A DNA stretch of 64,000 nt from Aculops lycopersici. Taxonomy: Eukaryota; Arthropoda; Arachnida; Trombidiformes; Eriophyidae. Every line of letters starts with the position of its first letter. The stretch's first letter is position 1. The position numbers and the translations under genes were made by a program. A model generated the notes under the pieces. That model saw only the letters and a list, made by a program, of their open reading frames with translations. It did not search any database and was not told where the DNA came from. Positions 1-11,796 of this stretch are shown here, one piece after another. Where the stretch lies: the NCBI GenBank assembly GCA_015350385.1, contig WNKI01000003.1, forward strand, positions 1,397,730 through 1,461,729, written 5' to 3'.

Positions 1-349
1 AAAGCCAGCCACTCGACTAGTTTACTTGCCCTCTAGATAGCAACCAGGTACTGCCCAATTGCACGACCAGTTCAAAGTTGAATCAAGCTTGTAGTTTGAG
101 CTTGAAAAACTAGAACTCACTCTCTCCCTTTCTGACTTTGAGTTTCTGCAAAGTGGAAATGCAAAATTTGCCAAAGATTGGGCGCTTCCGGTTTTCAGTG
201 TGACAAGCGGCAATGCTGCTGCTGCTGCCTCGGTTGGTAAACTTTGTACCCCCGTCTATTTTCAATGGAGTACAAATTTTTTCACATTGAAAATTCAACC
301 CACGAACCCACAACGAAAACTTATGCCCCCCCCCTTTAAGTCTACTTAC

Positions 350-873
350 TCTTCTCCTTCTTTGTCGTCGCCATTGATGCTGCTTCTGCTGTTGTTGTTG
401 TAAGTGATCGCTTGCGGTTGTCGTTTGAGTTCCTGTCGACGACCACGAGAAATCCCAATCGGAAATTCGCGTTGAGACGGCATAAATTTCGCGTCCTGAA
501 TCTTGGCCTTCGTCGCCATGTATACCACTGGGGTTAGTTAAATCCTCCTCCTGATCAATGCCATTTAGTCGCTTGTTACGCGAACCAGTGGGCACTTGAT
601 TCTGAGTTGACGCCAGGAGTTCGGCGTCAGCGTCGACAACCACTTGCCGCTTTGGGTAAAATATCCTAAAGTCCAACTGCCGACGACGCAAACTCTCAAT
701 GAGCTCCAAGTTTCGAGCCGACGGATAGGCGGCCAAGAGTTTGCTCAACTCCAATTCCTCTTCTATTGAGTTATCTTCTTCTATTTGAGATCTTGTTCTA
801 GCTTGAGCAAAACCGGTGACGTCCGACGAGGTTTCGTCGGGCTGATTTTCAGATTTGAATGTAAATTTAGCGT
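350..873 (-). CDS. Candidate internal coding exon of an unrecognised minus-strand gene
   Basis: On the minus strand 524 nt stay open between a plausible acceptor (pyrimidine-rich stretch ending CGGCAG at about 874) and a canonical donor AGA|GTAAGT (exon end 350). The exon enters in phase 1 and leaves in phase 0. The peptide starts acidic and Ser-rich, has a Leu/Arg-rich middle (LELIESLRRRQLDFRIF) and ends in a Gln run and an Arg-rich tail. I do not recognise the family. Its entry phase matches the exit phase of two other candidate minus-strand exons at 6419-6601 and 9283-9468, which is the main argument that it is real. It could still be a chance open frame, because the surrounding DNA is rich in splice-donor-like words. 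No promoter, start or stop was found. Confidence 0.35.
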
Positions 874-3800
874 CTGCCGAGAGTCGTAGTTGAGGTTATG
901 TGTTGAGTTGAAGTGGAATTCAAAGTTAAGTTTAAGGTCAGTGTTAGTGTTAAACTTGAATTCGGAAGTAAGGTTTTGTCAATCTGACTCTCAAGTTGTC
1001 TGTCATTCCAAGCAGTTAATTTGTCGCAATCGCACCGGTGAGCTCAGTTGTTTTCGATGCTACTGCTGCCACCAACGCCACTACTTTTGGGTAAAGAAGA
1101 AACTGGAGGCACGAAACTCAAGTTTTAGCAAGTGAAATTTGCACACAAAAGATACCCGACCCACAAGACAAGTGCAAATGTCCACTAAACATCCATTAAC
1201 TAATGAGACTTGAACGCCGGCAACCACAAATGGGAGACCAAGAGTTAGAGTCGGTCTCAGATTCCCTCTGATTGTTTGCGTTTGACATGTGGATTTGTAG
1301 GACGAATCGTCGGCTCACTTTTCTTTAGTCGCATTAGTGCCGCCCGAAGTCCAGAGGCGCTTAAATGTCTCTAGGCGCCTCTAAAGTGAGCACTAAACCA
1401 ACGGTGCCTAGCGACCTGGTTTTGTGCACACCGTATGCTACCACCCAATTTGTGTGCCAGCGCCCAGCGCTTGTGTGTTTGCTGGTGAAGTGCAGTAAAT
1501 TCTGCAACTCACATTGGGGCCCATAAGCGAGGAGTTGGCGCGGTGCGTAACGTATTGAAAAACCATTACGCTCACAGCAATCCTTTTTTCTTAGCGAGCG
1601 CTCGTAGCAGTGGTGACGATTTGCGCGCGATATTCAAATGCGCCACCCAAACCCAATGGAGCCTAAGAAAATCTCATCGTTTGTCTCTCTCTTTAAATCA
1701 TCGTTTTGTCCTCCGACGTCAGAGATGACAAATTTTTACCATCAGCTTCGCTTTGCAAAATGCGGATGCTAGACTTTTGCTGAATCATCGAAACAAAAAA
1801 ACTTTGCACACAAAACTCGCAAGTTAAGGTTTAGACTTTAGACTTTGTCCAAAGTTTCGGCAAGTGGAACGGAGCAAGTGGTTGCCTTGCTCTCTGCTCT
1901 ACTTTTGCTAACTTTCCACTGCTGAGGAAGTTGTTTTTAGATGATTTCGCTCGCATAGCCGAGAGCATCAGCTAGGTAGGCAATACAAATGTCGCTTGTT
2001 ACGCCGATGAAATTTGAAACTAAGACTCGCAGAGTTTCGTTGATAAAAGTCGTGCTCGAGACCAGAGTTTGGTGGTTGAGTGCATGTTTTTGCCCCTCCT
2101 TCTGCTCCTCTCACTATATGGCTACATTCGAATCTTGCAACTCTAGGCAACATTTTGCTTTAGCCTCAATCTATCGATAGAAACTAAAACTCTCCAGACA
2201 ACAACATTAGCGTTTGTTTGTTTTGTGGACCCACGCGCGCCAGTTTGTATCTCGCACGGAAATCTTGCCCTTGGTTCTGGTTTCTGGTTTAGCTGGGCAA
2301 TTTAGACCAGACCAGGAAGGGGCAGGTCACTAATGCCGCGAAGAGAGGGAGAAAAAACTGACCCAACAAGACTTGTGGGCGTGTATTTAGTTACCTGGCG
2401 AAAGAGAGTGAGTTGGGAGAAAAAGAGCAAGGTAAGTGGGTGAAAGGTAAAAGTCGCACAAGATGTGTGTAGTCTTTGCTTACTGTGTTAGGTGGTTGTA
2501 TAAATTCAATTCTATTCGATGTTGAGGTAGAGCAAAACTCCATTCAACTCTAGCTCCACAGATTCCCGCACAAATTTCTAATTGTGCGCCGGAAGTGGTC
2601 GCCAACGACAACAAGCAGAGTGACTACCACTTCCGATTGGTAGACATTGGAGTTTTGCGTATGCAAATGTGGTCCTACTTTGCTGCTACCAGCGATGAGC
2701 ACCATGGTAAAAGGGACTTGAACTTCCATTCTCGCAGAGAGATTGGTGGTCGCGCCGGATGAGGACAGCGCATTCGATGTCGCGGCGACTCCGGCCGCGA
2801 CCCAAATACCTGCGCTCTCGACGTTTGGTCCACCGGCTCGCTCATCGCATCATCATGAATGGCGATCGTCCCATGCAAACGAATGCATCTTTATTAGCAT
2901 GAGCACCGACCGATGGGTCTGGTTAGCTAGCTGCGACCGTCGCTGGTTCCTGCTGTCAAGTCGAAGTCGACGCCGTCGTTATTGTTGTTGCTGCTAGTTT
3001 CGTTGAATAACGTTTACTGAGAGACAGAGACTTGGGCCGCTGCCTCTCGCGTTTGGCGATAAACAATTCAATTAGAATTGGCCCAGGCAGAGAGAGGCTT
3101 TGTGCGACTCGACTCGACTCACCTGAACTCAGCTCCACTCTACTCCTCGTCTTGGTCCTCGCCGCCAGTTCTAGCTCTCGTCTCGGATCAGGCGCAACGA
3201 GCAATTGAGAAAAGTCGTAGGTGGCGACCGTGGAAGCGAGTTAGCCAATCGGCAAGTAAAGCAAGCTCACCTGGCAGGTGAGGTCCGAGACAGGAATCGG
3301 AAGTCGCTCGGTGGTTGCTGGCAACTGCGAGACGACAAGCAACTCGATCGCCTAGCAATACTAGGAGCTGTGTAAGTTGGCTGAGGCCTTACTTCTTCAT
3401 GCGAACCAATTGCGCTAATCGGAAACCAAACAGTTTAATCTGGAGTCTAACCTGCGGCATTCAGTGAGCAGCTAGTTAAGCAGCAAGCTAGCGAGCGAGC
3501 GAGCAAACGAAACGGACGCATAGCGAATCGGCAATGGCAGCAGCCACTTGCTAACGATCATGATAGACCTTCACGTTTCTCCCGATGCTGTTGCTTCTTG
3601 ATGTTAGTCTCTCTAGTGAGGCCTCCTTCCTTTGGCACACTAGCTTTGGTTTGGGCTGATGGTTGGGCTGCCTGTGAAACGGGGCCAGTTGTAGTTGGAG
3701 TTGGCTAGCGGTGAGCATGAGCAACGGGATAGAAACAGAACGAGGAGCAAACACATCCAGCTGCTCGCTTACTTTTACTAAAGCAGGCCACTATCTATGT

Positions 3801-6418
3801 CGCCGCCACCGCCGCCAACTATAGCCAGCCATCGATACCAACGCCAATGCTAACTTCAACCCTTATCAATCATGCTGATAATCGATGAGCGCCTTTGGTA
3901 CTAAGCAGCCACCACCGAGCAAGTGAGCAAACCAACCGCGAGCTGGTCCTTGCACAAATTCCCCTTCACAACTCACTCGCTTTCGTTTTGTTTCAATACT
4001 TAAACTCCTGCCGCCTCTTTTCCAAAAGCATCGATTTCCAAAGCATAACTCGGGTCTTAGTTGATACATTTGTTTCGTTTGCCCCTTGGTTTTCTTTCTA
4101 CAAACTGGCGACCGCAAACATGATGGTCGAATTGGCGGCTTGAATCGCCATGGTGAGCCTCGTGCTCGTGATCCCGAAAGCAGAAACAACAAACGGCATT
4201 CATTCTCCTGACTCTTGAAGACGCTTGAATCCTTCCTCTCGCCATCCATCTGAACGGCGTAAGCTGGAAGAGGGGGAGGGAAAGCATTGGCTCCACTCGA
4301 TTTCCCCTTCTAAAAGCAGGCAAGCTAGACAAATGAATGGTTTTGAACCTAATCGTCGAGGAGACATGAGCTCTTTGCTATCGAGTTTGCTTGCCGCTCG
4401 TTTGCATGCGAAATAGTGTGGCGCCACCAACTTCCGTTGGCCAACAGTAAGCCTCTCTCGTTTCGAAGGAAGAAGCAAAAGGAGAAAGAGAAAGCGAGAG
4501 AGAAAGAGAAAGAGAGAGAAATCCAATCACTCGGTTAAGTGAGCAGAGAAAAAGCGCAAGATAATGGGAGCTATGATAATGATGATGCTCGTGATCGTTG
4601 CGCCTACTGCTGCAGCTTCCGGTTTGAGTCTCTTCTTTCTATTGCCTTTCCTCTCTCTTTCTTTCTTTTCTCCGCGCATAACACCAAATTGGCGGACCGT
4701 CCAATATGGCTCTGGCAAAACTTTGCGACTCTTGGCGCCCCAATTGAGGAGTTGGCAATTTACTACACTCCAGTCAGTCAGTCAAGTGCTAGCAAGTGGA
4801 TTTGTACCGCTATCTCATGAATGCTGGGCCTCTCGAACCGCTTTGCAAGTGGACAAGACGATCTAGCAAGCAATTGAAAGGCTTCGCGAGATTCGATGCA
4901 AATAACAATAGGCAAATCTCGACCAGTTGGTTGGTTGGCTGGCAAAGATAGAGGGAGTACAGTAGGCAGCTCGGTGGGTTTAGATGATGAAGGATGTCGA
5001 GTTTTCAAGTTGGCAACGGCGATGACACTTGTCCAACTCCAAGAAAACTCATAGTCTCTTCATGAGATTGTGATGATCACTCGACACATAAAAACTCTCT
5101 AGGTCTCTTTCTCTCACACATACAGATAATATGATGCAGTAGCCTGCGCTGGCCACTTGACTGACCATCAATGGCGAAGATACAAAGTTTGTGTGTCACC
5201 ATTCGCACCCTTGAAGAGTGGCGCTGACGAATCCTCTCATTTCGCGCGCCAATTGTGTAGCCTTCCGGACCTCTCTTGTATCCTTCCGGTTGCGAGGGGC
5301 CAGTGGTCGTGGTGAGCAATAAAATTCAAAGCTAGAGAGCTGCAAGTGGCTAAACTAAGATGCCGGCCAGAAGCTTGCGGAGCGAGAAGTGCCTCATTGG
5401 AGAAGTCGGAAGACGAAACAAGAACCGTCAATATGGTTACTGTTGGCGCGGCCGCCTTTGCTGCCACTTGCAATTCTCGCCGAGACCACCGAAGTCGCAA
5501 CCGCCAGCAAGCTAACCACCACCACCACCACAGAGTAACGCCAACCGAGCGCGGCGAGCCGAATCCATAGACACCGCCGAGCGGCCAACTTCCGCTCGGC
5601 CGCTTATAGGAGCTGGGCGGCAACTTGAGCCGGGCAAACTTTTGCACCGGCGCCTCGGCCACTTGTTCAGTGGAGCCAATGCAACGAGAGCTCTATGCGC
5701 GCTGTCACTTGAACTCGCTGTGTGCTGCTTACAGCTAGCTAGCTAGCAAGCATTAAGCTGGAGGCATAGGGGAAACGGAAGTGGCATATTCATCGCCAAC
5801 TCAAAAAGCTCGCTCTTTTTCTCGCCCACTTCCATTGGCTTGGTATTGAAATGCACACTGGTCATCAGTAGTCCGCACCTCGGCTTACGCTACTCTCACT
5901 CAAACCCCCGTCCATCGCGCAGCCAAATGGAGATGATGCGGTGTGTTGGCACCAGAGGGAAGAGTAGCCGCCCAGGTAACGGAAATGATCGACGCAATGA
6001 TTGGCAACAGCGGTAGTGGTCGAGCCGATGGCACAAGTGGCCTGCGATTGAGCAGTGGCTCGAGCATCAGTTGGTCAAGGCGGATAGTTAGGCGGATTAT
6101 CTCGCGCAAACTTGAGGTGGCGGCAACGGAGACGGAGACGGATACGATAGCCCCATCGAAGGCCTTTTGATAGAGAGCTTGATTGCTCGCAAATAATGAC
6201 CAACACTACTAATATCACTAACCTTGGGTTTCTTCGGAAGAGACTTAGATCTCTTCATCAATATCGAGTAGAGCAACGAGTGGTTACGTTTGTTGCCCAA
6301 TCGACTAGTTGATCGATTGCCTCCAAAGTTAAACTGTAGAAGAATAAAATGCGCGAGACGAAAGTTAGAGGTAGAAAATATTAGCAAGATCAGGGGTTTC
6401 TCTTGGTGCTAACCTGAC

Positions 6419-6601
6419 CTCTAGTTTGAGAGAACCGAGCTATGAGAGGAAAGTCAGCGAGAAAAAACTCATTTCCTCTCTTCCTTTGCTTCGAAAAAAG
6501 ACCAACTTCTTCATACTTCTGAGCCAAATATTGTAGCTTGAAGGTTGTGGCTCGAGCTTTGGCCTTAAGTATGACGTCAAAACCAAGAGCGAATGCTTTC
6601 T
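6419..6601 (-). CDS. Candidate phase 1-1 internal exon, minus strand
   Basis: A strong acceptor lies on the minus strand: a pyrimidine tract followed by TTCTAGCAG, with the exon beginning at 6601. The 183-nt frame is open and ends at a weaker donor (ACTAGAG|GTCAGG) at 6419. Two bases complete the first codon and one base is left over, so the exon is phase 1 in and phase 1 out and a multiple of three long. The encoded segment is Lys/Phe/Leu-rich (includes FKLQYLAQKYEEVGLF) and has no stop. Joined between the candidate exons at 9283-9468 and 350-873 it keeps the frame. The family is unknown. The acceptor is better than the donor. Confidence 0.35.
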
Positions 6602-9282
6602 CTGCTAGAAGAACAGAAAAAGAGACGAGGAGAGAATGAGTTAAGAATGGTTCCACTCTACCCCTCCTCTCCTACTCTCTCTCTCTCTTGGGCTCAAAAT
6701 AGCAGAGTCCATCCGCAACCACAACACAATGGCGCACCAGTTGGAAACTTGAGCTACAAATGCGCCAAACAGCTAGTTGTAGTGATCCTCGTTGTTGTTG
6801 TTGTTGTTGAGGGCAGACAATAAGAAGGAGCAAAGAGGAAAATCTGTTGTTGCTGTAGTCGGCGTCGTCGTAGTCGTTCTGGACGCCACTGATGTTTGCT
6901 GGCCAATTTGTTGTCGTCCTGAATCTGGAATTGTAATTTTCACTTACTTACTGGCTAAAGTACCACACTAAGCACCGAGAGCAGAGATCGAGAGACTCAA
7001 TCGTATAAGATAGAGAGAGGAGCTTGCAAGCTTCAAGTGCTCGCTTGCTTGCGATAATAGGCAACTAGCCGCCGCCGTTGCTATTCCCACTGTTGCTGCT
7101 TGTCATCAAGTTTCCAGTGCGTTCCAAAAGCGACTCTCGCTCTGCTCAGTCCGCCAACCACCGACCGGAAGCGGAAGGAGTGCCACCCTGTGCACTCTAG
7201 GCAATGGCGGCGGCAGCATTCGCGACTAAACCCTCTGAATGGGAGCACAGCGGACAGAGCCGCTCTTGCTATTGCGGTAAACAACGGATTCCCAAATCTG
7301 GAAAGTGGTTGCCTGAATCTAGACAAGGAAAAAGTTTCGCTTGAGGCGCGAAACTTTTCGAACGCCCATAGGATTTGGCGTTCGAGAGTCAAGCGATTAG
7401 AGTGGAACTTTTGAACTTGGTGTGGTTTTTTCCCTTTACTCCTTCTGTCGGGTCCAAAACGACAAAATTATGATTCCATTGCCTTGAGACGAGACAAAAC
7501 GAGAGAAAAGGAGCGGAACGTGGAAAGTTGCTCTGGTTTTCTCGACTCATTCATTGGATTTGCCTGACTTGGGTCCGCGACTAGAAATAGCATAGCGGCC
7601 GAGGGATCCAATTGATTGGCGGCGGCCGCCGCCGCCGCGTTACTCAAGAAACTATCGAGACCAAGAACTCGAGGTTTTTTCGAGCTCCGGTGTTTGGTTA
7701 GCTCCACTGTAGGTTGAGATTTTATCTCTCTCCTTGTTCCCCCTCACTTTTGAGCTGCCGGCGGCGGAAGTCGGCGTTGGGTGCGGAGCCAGAGTGCAAT
7801 GCTCTTGCATCACATACATCCGCCAATACTGCTACTACGACACGGGGATCGAAGGAAACGTATCGCGAGAAGTGGAAATCTCATCTCCATCTCGCTAGTT
7901 GAGTTGAGTTCAGTTCAGATGAGCACAGTTTGCGAATCGAGCAAGTGGTCGTTGTTCGCATAATCGAAATTTGCTACGCCTCGAGGAGAGCAAAAGGGAG
8001 AGTCAAGCAAACAGCTAGTAGAGAGTGAGTTTAAAGTAAGGTTCAAAATTTCGGGAAAAAGAGTGAGAAAGTGAAAAGAATCCGCTGGCCACTTGAGAGG
8101 CAGTTATAAAATAAAACAAGAATTGGTCTCATAGAGCGAGAGAAGGAGAGGAAAAAACACTGTGATTTTGATTTTGAATGTCCGAATTCCTTGGCACTGG
8201 GGCACAAGTCAACGAGTTTCCTCTGACAAACAAGGAAAAGTTTTGGCCCGAACCGGAAAGTCGAATGGGGCCAAGAGAGTGCCTTCGTTTCAAATCAAAA
8301 GCCGCCAACTCGAACTGAAATCCCCGTTAATGGAAAGGATCGTGATTGGCTAACTGGTAGTCTAGCTAGTGCATAGATGAGGCTAGGCGCTCGACGTTCA
8401 GCGTTCCACGTTTAACGTTGCTCGGCGCTTGTTAGCTCCTAGCGCTGAGGTCGCTAGGTGCCTGTGCGTCGCCTGCTGACAAGCGGTCGCTGCGCCCATT
8501 TTACAATCAGGCGACAGAGTTAAAAGAGTTGGCCGGGCAAAGTCAGCCGAAGCAAGCGAGTGAGCAAAGCATTTTCATTTCAATTTACTAATTTAGAGGC
8601 CTGCTAGCTTGCAGTCAGAATAGAAAGACAGAGTTTTCGAGTCGACATGCAGAGGCGCTGACTGGTCGACTGACTTGGCCCAAAAAATCAGCAACCTGAA
8701 TGACATATGGCCGCTGGGTTGTTGCTGTTAGGTGGCCAGAGAGCAAGTTAAACGCTTCGCTGGTTTTCGATGTAACAACAGCATCGAAAAACAAGCAAAG
8801 AGCGAGTGACCGAAAGGAGAGAAAAGAGACAGTGACATGTGGAGCAGCAAAAACAAGTGGCCAGTTAGTCGTCACTACTGCTGGTAACAGAAGTGACACC
8901 ATGTAGTTTGGTTCGATCAAAATCACCCATCGCAAAGCATGCAAACGACGCCAGCAGCAGTAGCTTGGTTTTGTTACAATATTTATGATGCCTATGTTAG
9001 TCCCTCTATCTATAGATCGCTTTCAATGTTTTGTCGGATGGTAACTGCCGAGTGTGTCACCAAAGTCAAGAGAATCAACACTATCAACGACCGACAATCT
9101 GGACCTCGGAGTCCGGTCTAAATTGACTATGCAAATCCATATAATTCAGTCTCAAATAATAATAAGTAAGCGATAAGCTACTAGTTGTGATGACTACCAC
9201 TCTCTCTCTCTCTCCCTCTCCTTCTCTACACGTCTCTGCCATGGTCAGCGTTCCAATCGGGCAATACCGGCAACAAACTTAC

Positions 9283-9468
9283 CTGTACCTGGAGCACTCG
9301 CTTCGTAAGCCAGTTGTAAGTGGTTCTGCGATTCATTAGCCAGCGAGGGCGGCAACATTAACTTGCGATCCCTCGCTACATTAACGCTGCCACTTGGCCG
9401 TAATCGATGACCGGTGCTGGTGGCGGTGGTTGTCGTCGCGAGGAAGGCGCGCAGTTGGGTTGAGTTAT
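9283..9468 (-). CDS. Candidate phase 1-1 internal exon, minus strand
   Basis: The minus strand shows an acceptor (CAATCACCACAG) before 9468, 186 nt of open frame and a strong donor (GGTACAG|GTAAGT) ending the exon at 9283. A second possible donor (CCAG|GTACAG) lies 6 nt earlier. The exon is symmetric, phase 1 to phase 1. The peptide is Thr/Ser/Ala-rich, then basic, then contains LMLPPSLANESQNHLQL; it looks like a disordered linker. It splices in frame to the candidate exons at 6419-6601 and 350-873. I do not recognise the protein and cannot see a start codon. Real coding is suggested only by splice sites and phase agreement. Confidence 0.35.
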
Positions 9469-10943
9469 CTGTGGTGATTGAGGTCAAGCAGGTGAGTTGA
9501 CACGACAGGTGAGTGTTAGTGTTTATTTGATCTCTACTTCATTTCGTCCCAGTGCAGCGAAGTTCACTAGTCCACTCAAATGATCTCAAGATCTCCCAAT
9601 CAATTCAATTCTACTTACCTGGTGCATTATGGTTAATGTTGGCCAACTGATTCGGCTGGCGATTTGTAGAATGGGCTAAGGTTAAAGTTAGGTAGATGAA
9701 TGGCGTCAGTAAGAGACCTCCAACTAAGTGGCTCCTTTCCCTTTTGGGGCTCATATTTCAGATTGTTTCTTAGATCTTAAGTCTTGAATTATCCAATGAT
9801 TTCTTTTTAGACCTTTGTATGTTCAATCCTTCAGTTATAATCAGTTGGGTCTTGTAAACTTCTTTATAAATACAATTTTGCGTAGAAAAGACATGTGCGT
9901 GTTTTAATTGCTCGCTTGTTTTTAGATTAATTCATAGAGGAAGTTGAATAAAATTGAATAGAATTATAACTAAACAACGTGTAAAAATGATTTAACTTCA
10001 ACAATAACAACCCTTCTGATATAATAGCTTCAAGCAATTCATATTTATAAATGGGATGAGCCAACGGAGATCGAATGTCACAAGTGGCCGGTGATCTTGG
10101 TGCAGTCTGCTTTCGACACTTGCTCATGCATGTACCTCACTCTCCTCGTTGAATCGTTTGACATTACAACAGCAATCAGACCCACTGAACGCAACTTTGA
10201 TAATTCAAATCTCGCCACACTAAAAATCTCCCAGTTTTACCTCAATCTTCTCGCTCTGTCAAGACTCATGCAATTGTTGGTCGCCGTAACTTTCATCAGC
10301 AGCGGCAGTGATAGTGATAGCGGCAAACTCTTGGCGAGACACCCAACTACCACCGGTACCTCGTTCCTCTCTTGAGCACTAAAACGGTTAACCTGCTTGT
10401 TTTGAGCTTGAGATTCCTTGAAATTCGGATATCAACCTCTTAGCAACACGAGGCCTCGACGCTATGTTGGGTCTTCAATCTAAACAACTGACGTGAGCAG
10501 TTGGTTTGCCAACAAACTGCCAAGCGAACCGCCAACGACCACTGACATCGAACTGCGACTGCGTAGCTTGATTCTGGCGAGCTAGCTGCTAGAGGTCAAA
10601 AATATAGTGCACGAGCAATGAGGGACCGCAGTCGCTTCCGTTTGTGAGCAAGTCGGTGGTTGTGGCGCCGGTCTGTGGTGGCGCAATGTACGCTCCGCAA
10701 CTCCATCTACAGGCCGGTGCAGAAAACAGAGAGAGCGTTCAATGCAGCGCACATGTTTTTTTCCTCTTCTCGTCTCGCTCAAATCGCGTGGACTTTCGAC
10801 GAATCCAAAACGAAAGCAAAACAAAACAAAAGTTGCAGAATAACATCATGAAATTATTATAACAAGGTGATCTCAGGTAACGGATAATCATGATAATAAA
10901 TAGTCATTAACCATTGACAGATTGTGAATATCATACGCAAGCT

Positions 10944-11765
10944 ATGCTGACCAGCATTCTAGCCAAGTCGCTGGCCACTTGCTCGGCAAGTTGCGGGGGA
11001 AATCTAATTCTAGCAAGCAAACAAACTGCAGCAGTTGCAAGCAAACAGATATTTCTACAACAAGTCAGAGAGTTTAGATTCTTTAAAGCAATACGACCCT
11101 ACAAGTTGAAGCGTAACTTCTATGGCCGAAATCCACTGTTGCAAGAGGACGAGTTCGATCAAGCTCGAGAGGCTGGCGAGTTAGAGCAGCTCGCCCTGGA
11201 GAAGGTTAGATTTGCAACATTACCCGAAACAAATTCGCCTTTCTTCGATCGTTATTATGATCAATTTACTCGTTACATAATGGAGGATGGAAAAAAGAGC
11301 CATGTGTATCACATTGTGGACGATGCTCTTTACAGGATAAAAGTAATTCAAACTAAAAAATTGCAAAAACGCCGTCAGGCTGAAGCGAAAGCAAAGGCGG
11401 AGGGTAAAGAGTTTAGATTAAGTGACGAGGAGGAGCAAGAGATTGAGCTAAATCCGATGGCTATATTTAAGCAGGCGATGCTCAATGTAAAACCCGTGGT
11501 TATTACAAACAAAGTCAAACGAGGCGGTGCCACCTACAATGTACCCTATCCAGTGGAGGACAGGATAGCCACAGTGTTGGCCATCAAGTGGATGCACGCG
11601 GCCACCCGGGATCGGCCGAGGCCAAAGTTGAAATCGTATTCGGAAACATTGGCTCAAGAGCTACTGGACGCCTATTACAATCAAGGCAAAGTTATAAAGA
11701 GACGAGATGATATGCACAAGCTTGCCGAGGCAAACAGAGCCTATGCTCACTACAGATGGGGTTAG
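10944..11765 (+). CDS. MRPS7: Mitochondrial ribosomal protein uS7m (MRPS7)
   Basis: Component of the head of the mitochondrial small ribosomal subunit, where uS7 binds the 3' domain of the small rRNA near the exit site. The frame encodes 273 residues in one exon. The first ATG is at 10944; the frame is open for ten codons upstream but has no earlier ATG. The N-terminus (about 45 residues, Ser/Ala/Lys-rich, no acidic residues) looks like a mitochondrial targeting sequence. The C-terminal third carries the S7 core: RGGATYNVPYPV at about residues 193-204, KWMHAATRDRP and a final KLAEANRAYAHYRWG, which is diagnostic. A charged segment at about residues 130-165 is longer than I expect for the family. 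A poly(A) signal follows at 11791. It is the only clear protein-coding gene in the first 24 kb. Confidence 0.93.
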   Translation: MLTSILAKSLATCSASCGGNLILASKQTAAVASKQIFLQQVREFRFFKAIRPYKLKRNFYGRNPLLQEDEFDQAREAGELEQLALEKVRFATLPETNSPFFDRYYDQFTRYIMEDGKKSHVYHIVDDALYRIKVIQTKKLQKRRQAEAKAKAEGKEFRLSDEEEQEIELNPMAIFKQAMLNVKPVVITNKVKRGGATYNVPYPVEDRIATVLAIKWMHAATRDRPRPKLKSYSETLAQELLDAYYNQGKVIKRRDDMHKLAEANRAYAHYRWG

Positions 11766-11790
11766 TGTAGCCACAGGGAGTTTAGTAGCA

Positions 11791-11796
11791 AATAAA
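11791..11796 (+). terminator. Poly(A) signal AATAAA of MRPS7
   Basis: A canonical AATAAA lies 26 nt after the MRPS7 stop codon, the usual distance for a short 3' UTR. Confidence 0.6.

Larger units (their letters stand above)
1..10943. other. Gene-poor left flank
   Basis: Apart from the three candidate minus-strand exons listed separately I see no convincing gene here. Open frames on both strands are short and of skewed composition, and most open at TTG or GTG. The stretch is rich in CCACTTG/CAAGTGG words, in GCTAGC-type runs (for example about 5741-5757) and in short pyrimidine or purine tracts (for example CT repeats near 6677-6690 and 9201-9214). It may be intronic or intergenic regulatory DNA. 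Confidence 0.5.

Noticed and set aside
5394..5588. Minus-strand frame resembling a signal peptide (Val run)
   Set aside because: No ATG; a stop lies just upstream; the Val run comes from a GTG repeat.
7468..7706. Minus-strand frame with a poly-Ala run and a phase 1 acceptor
   Set aside because: The acceptor is plausible but no good donor follows; kept out of the exon series.
8910..8925. GGTTCGATCAA resembling a tRNA box B
   Set aside because: The closing CC is missing and there is no box A or stem upstream.
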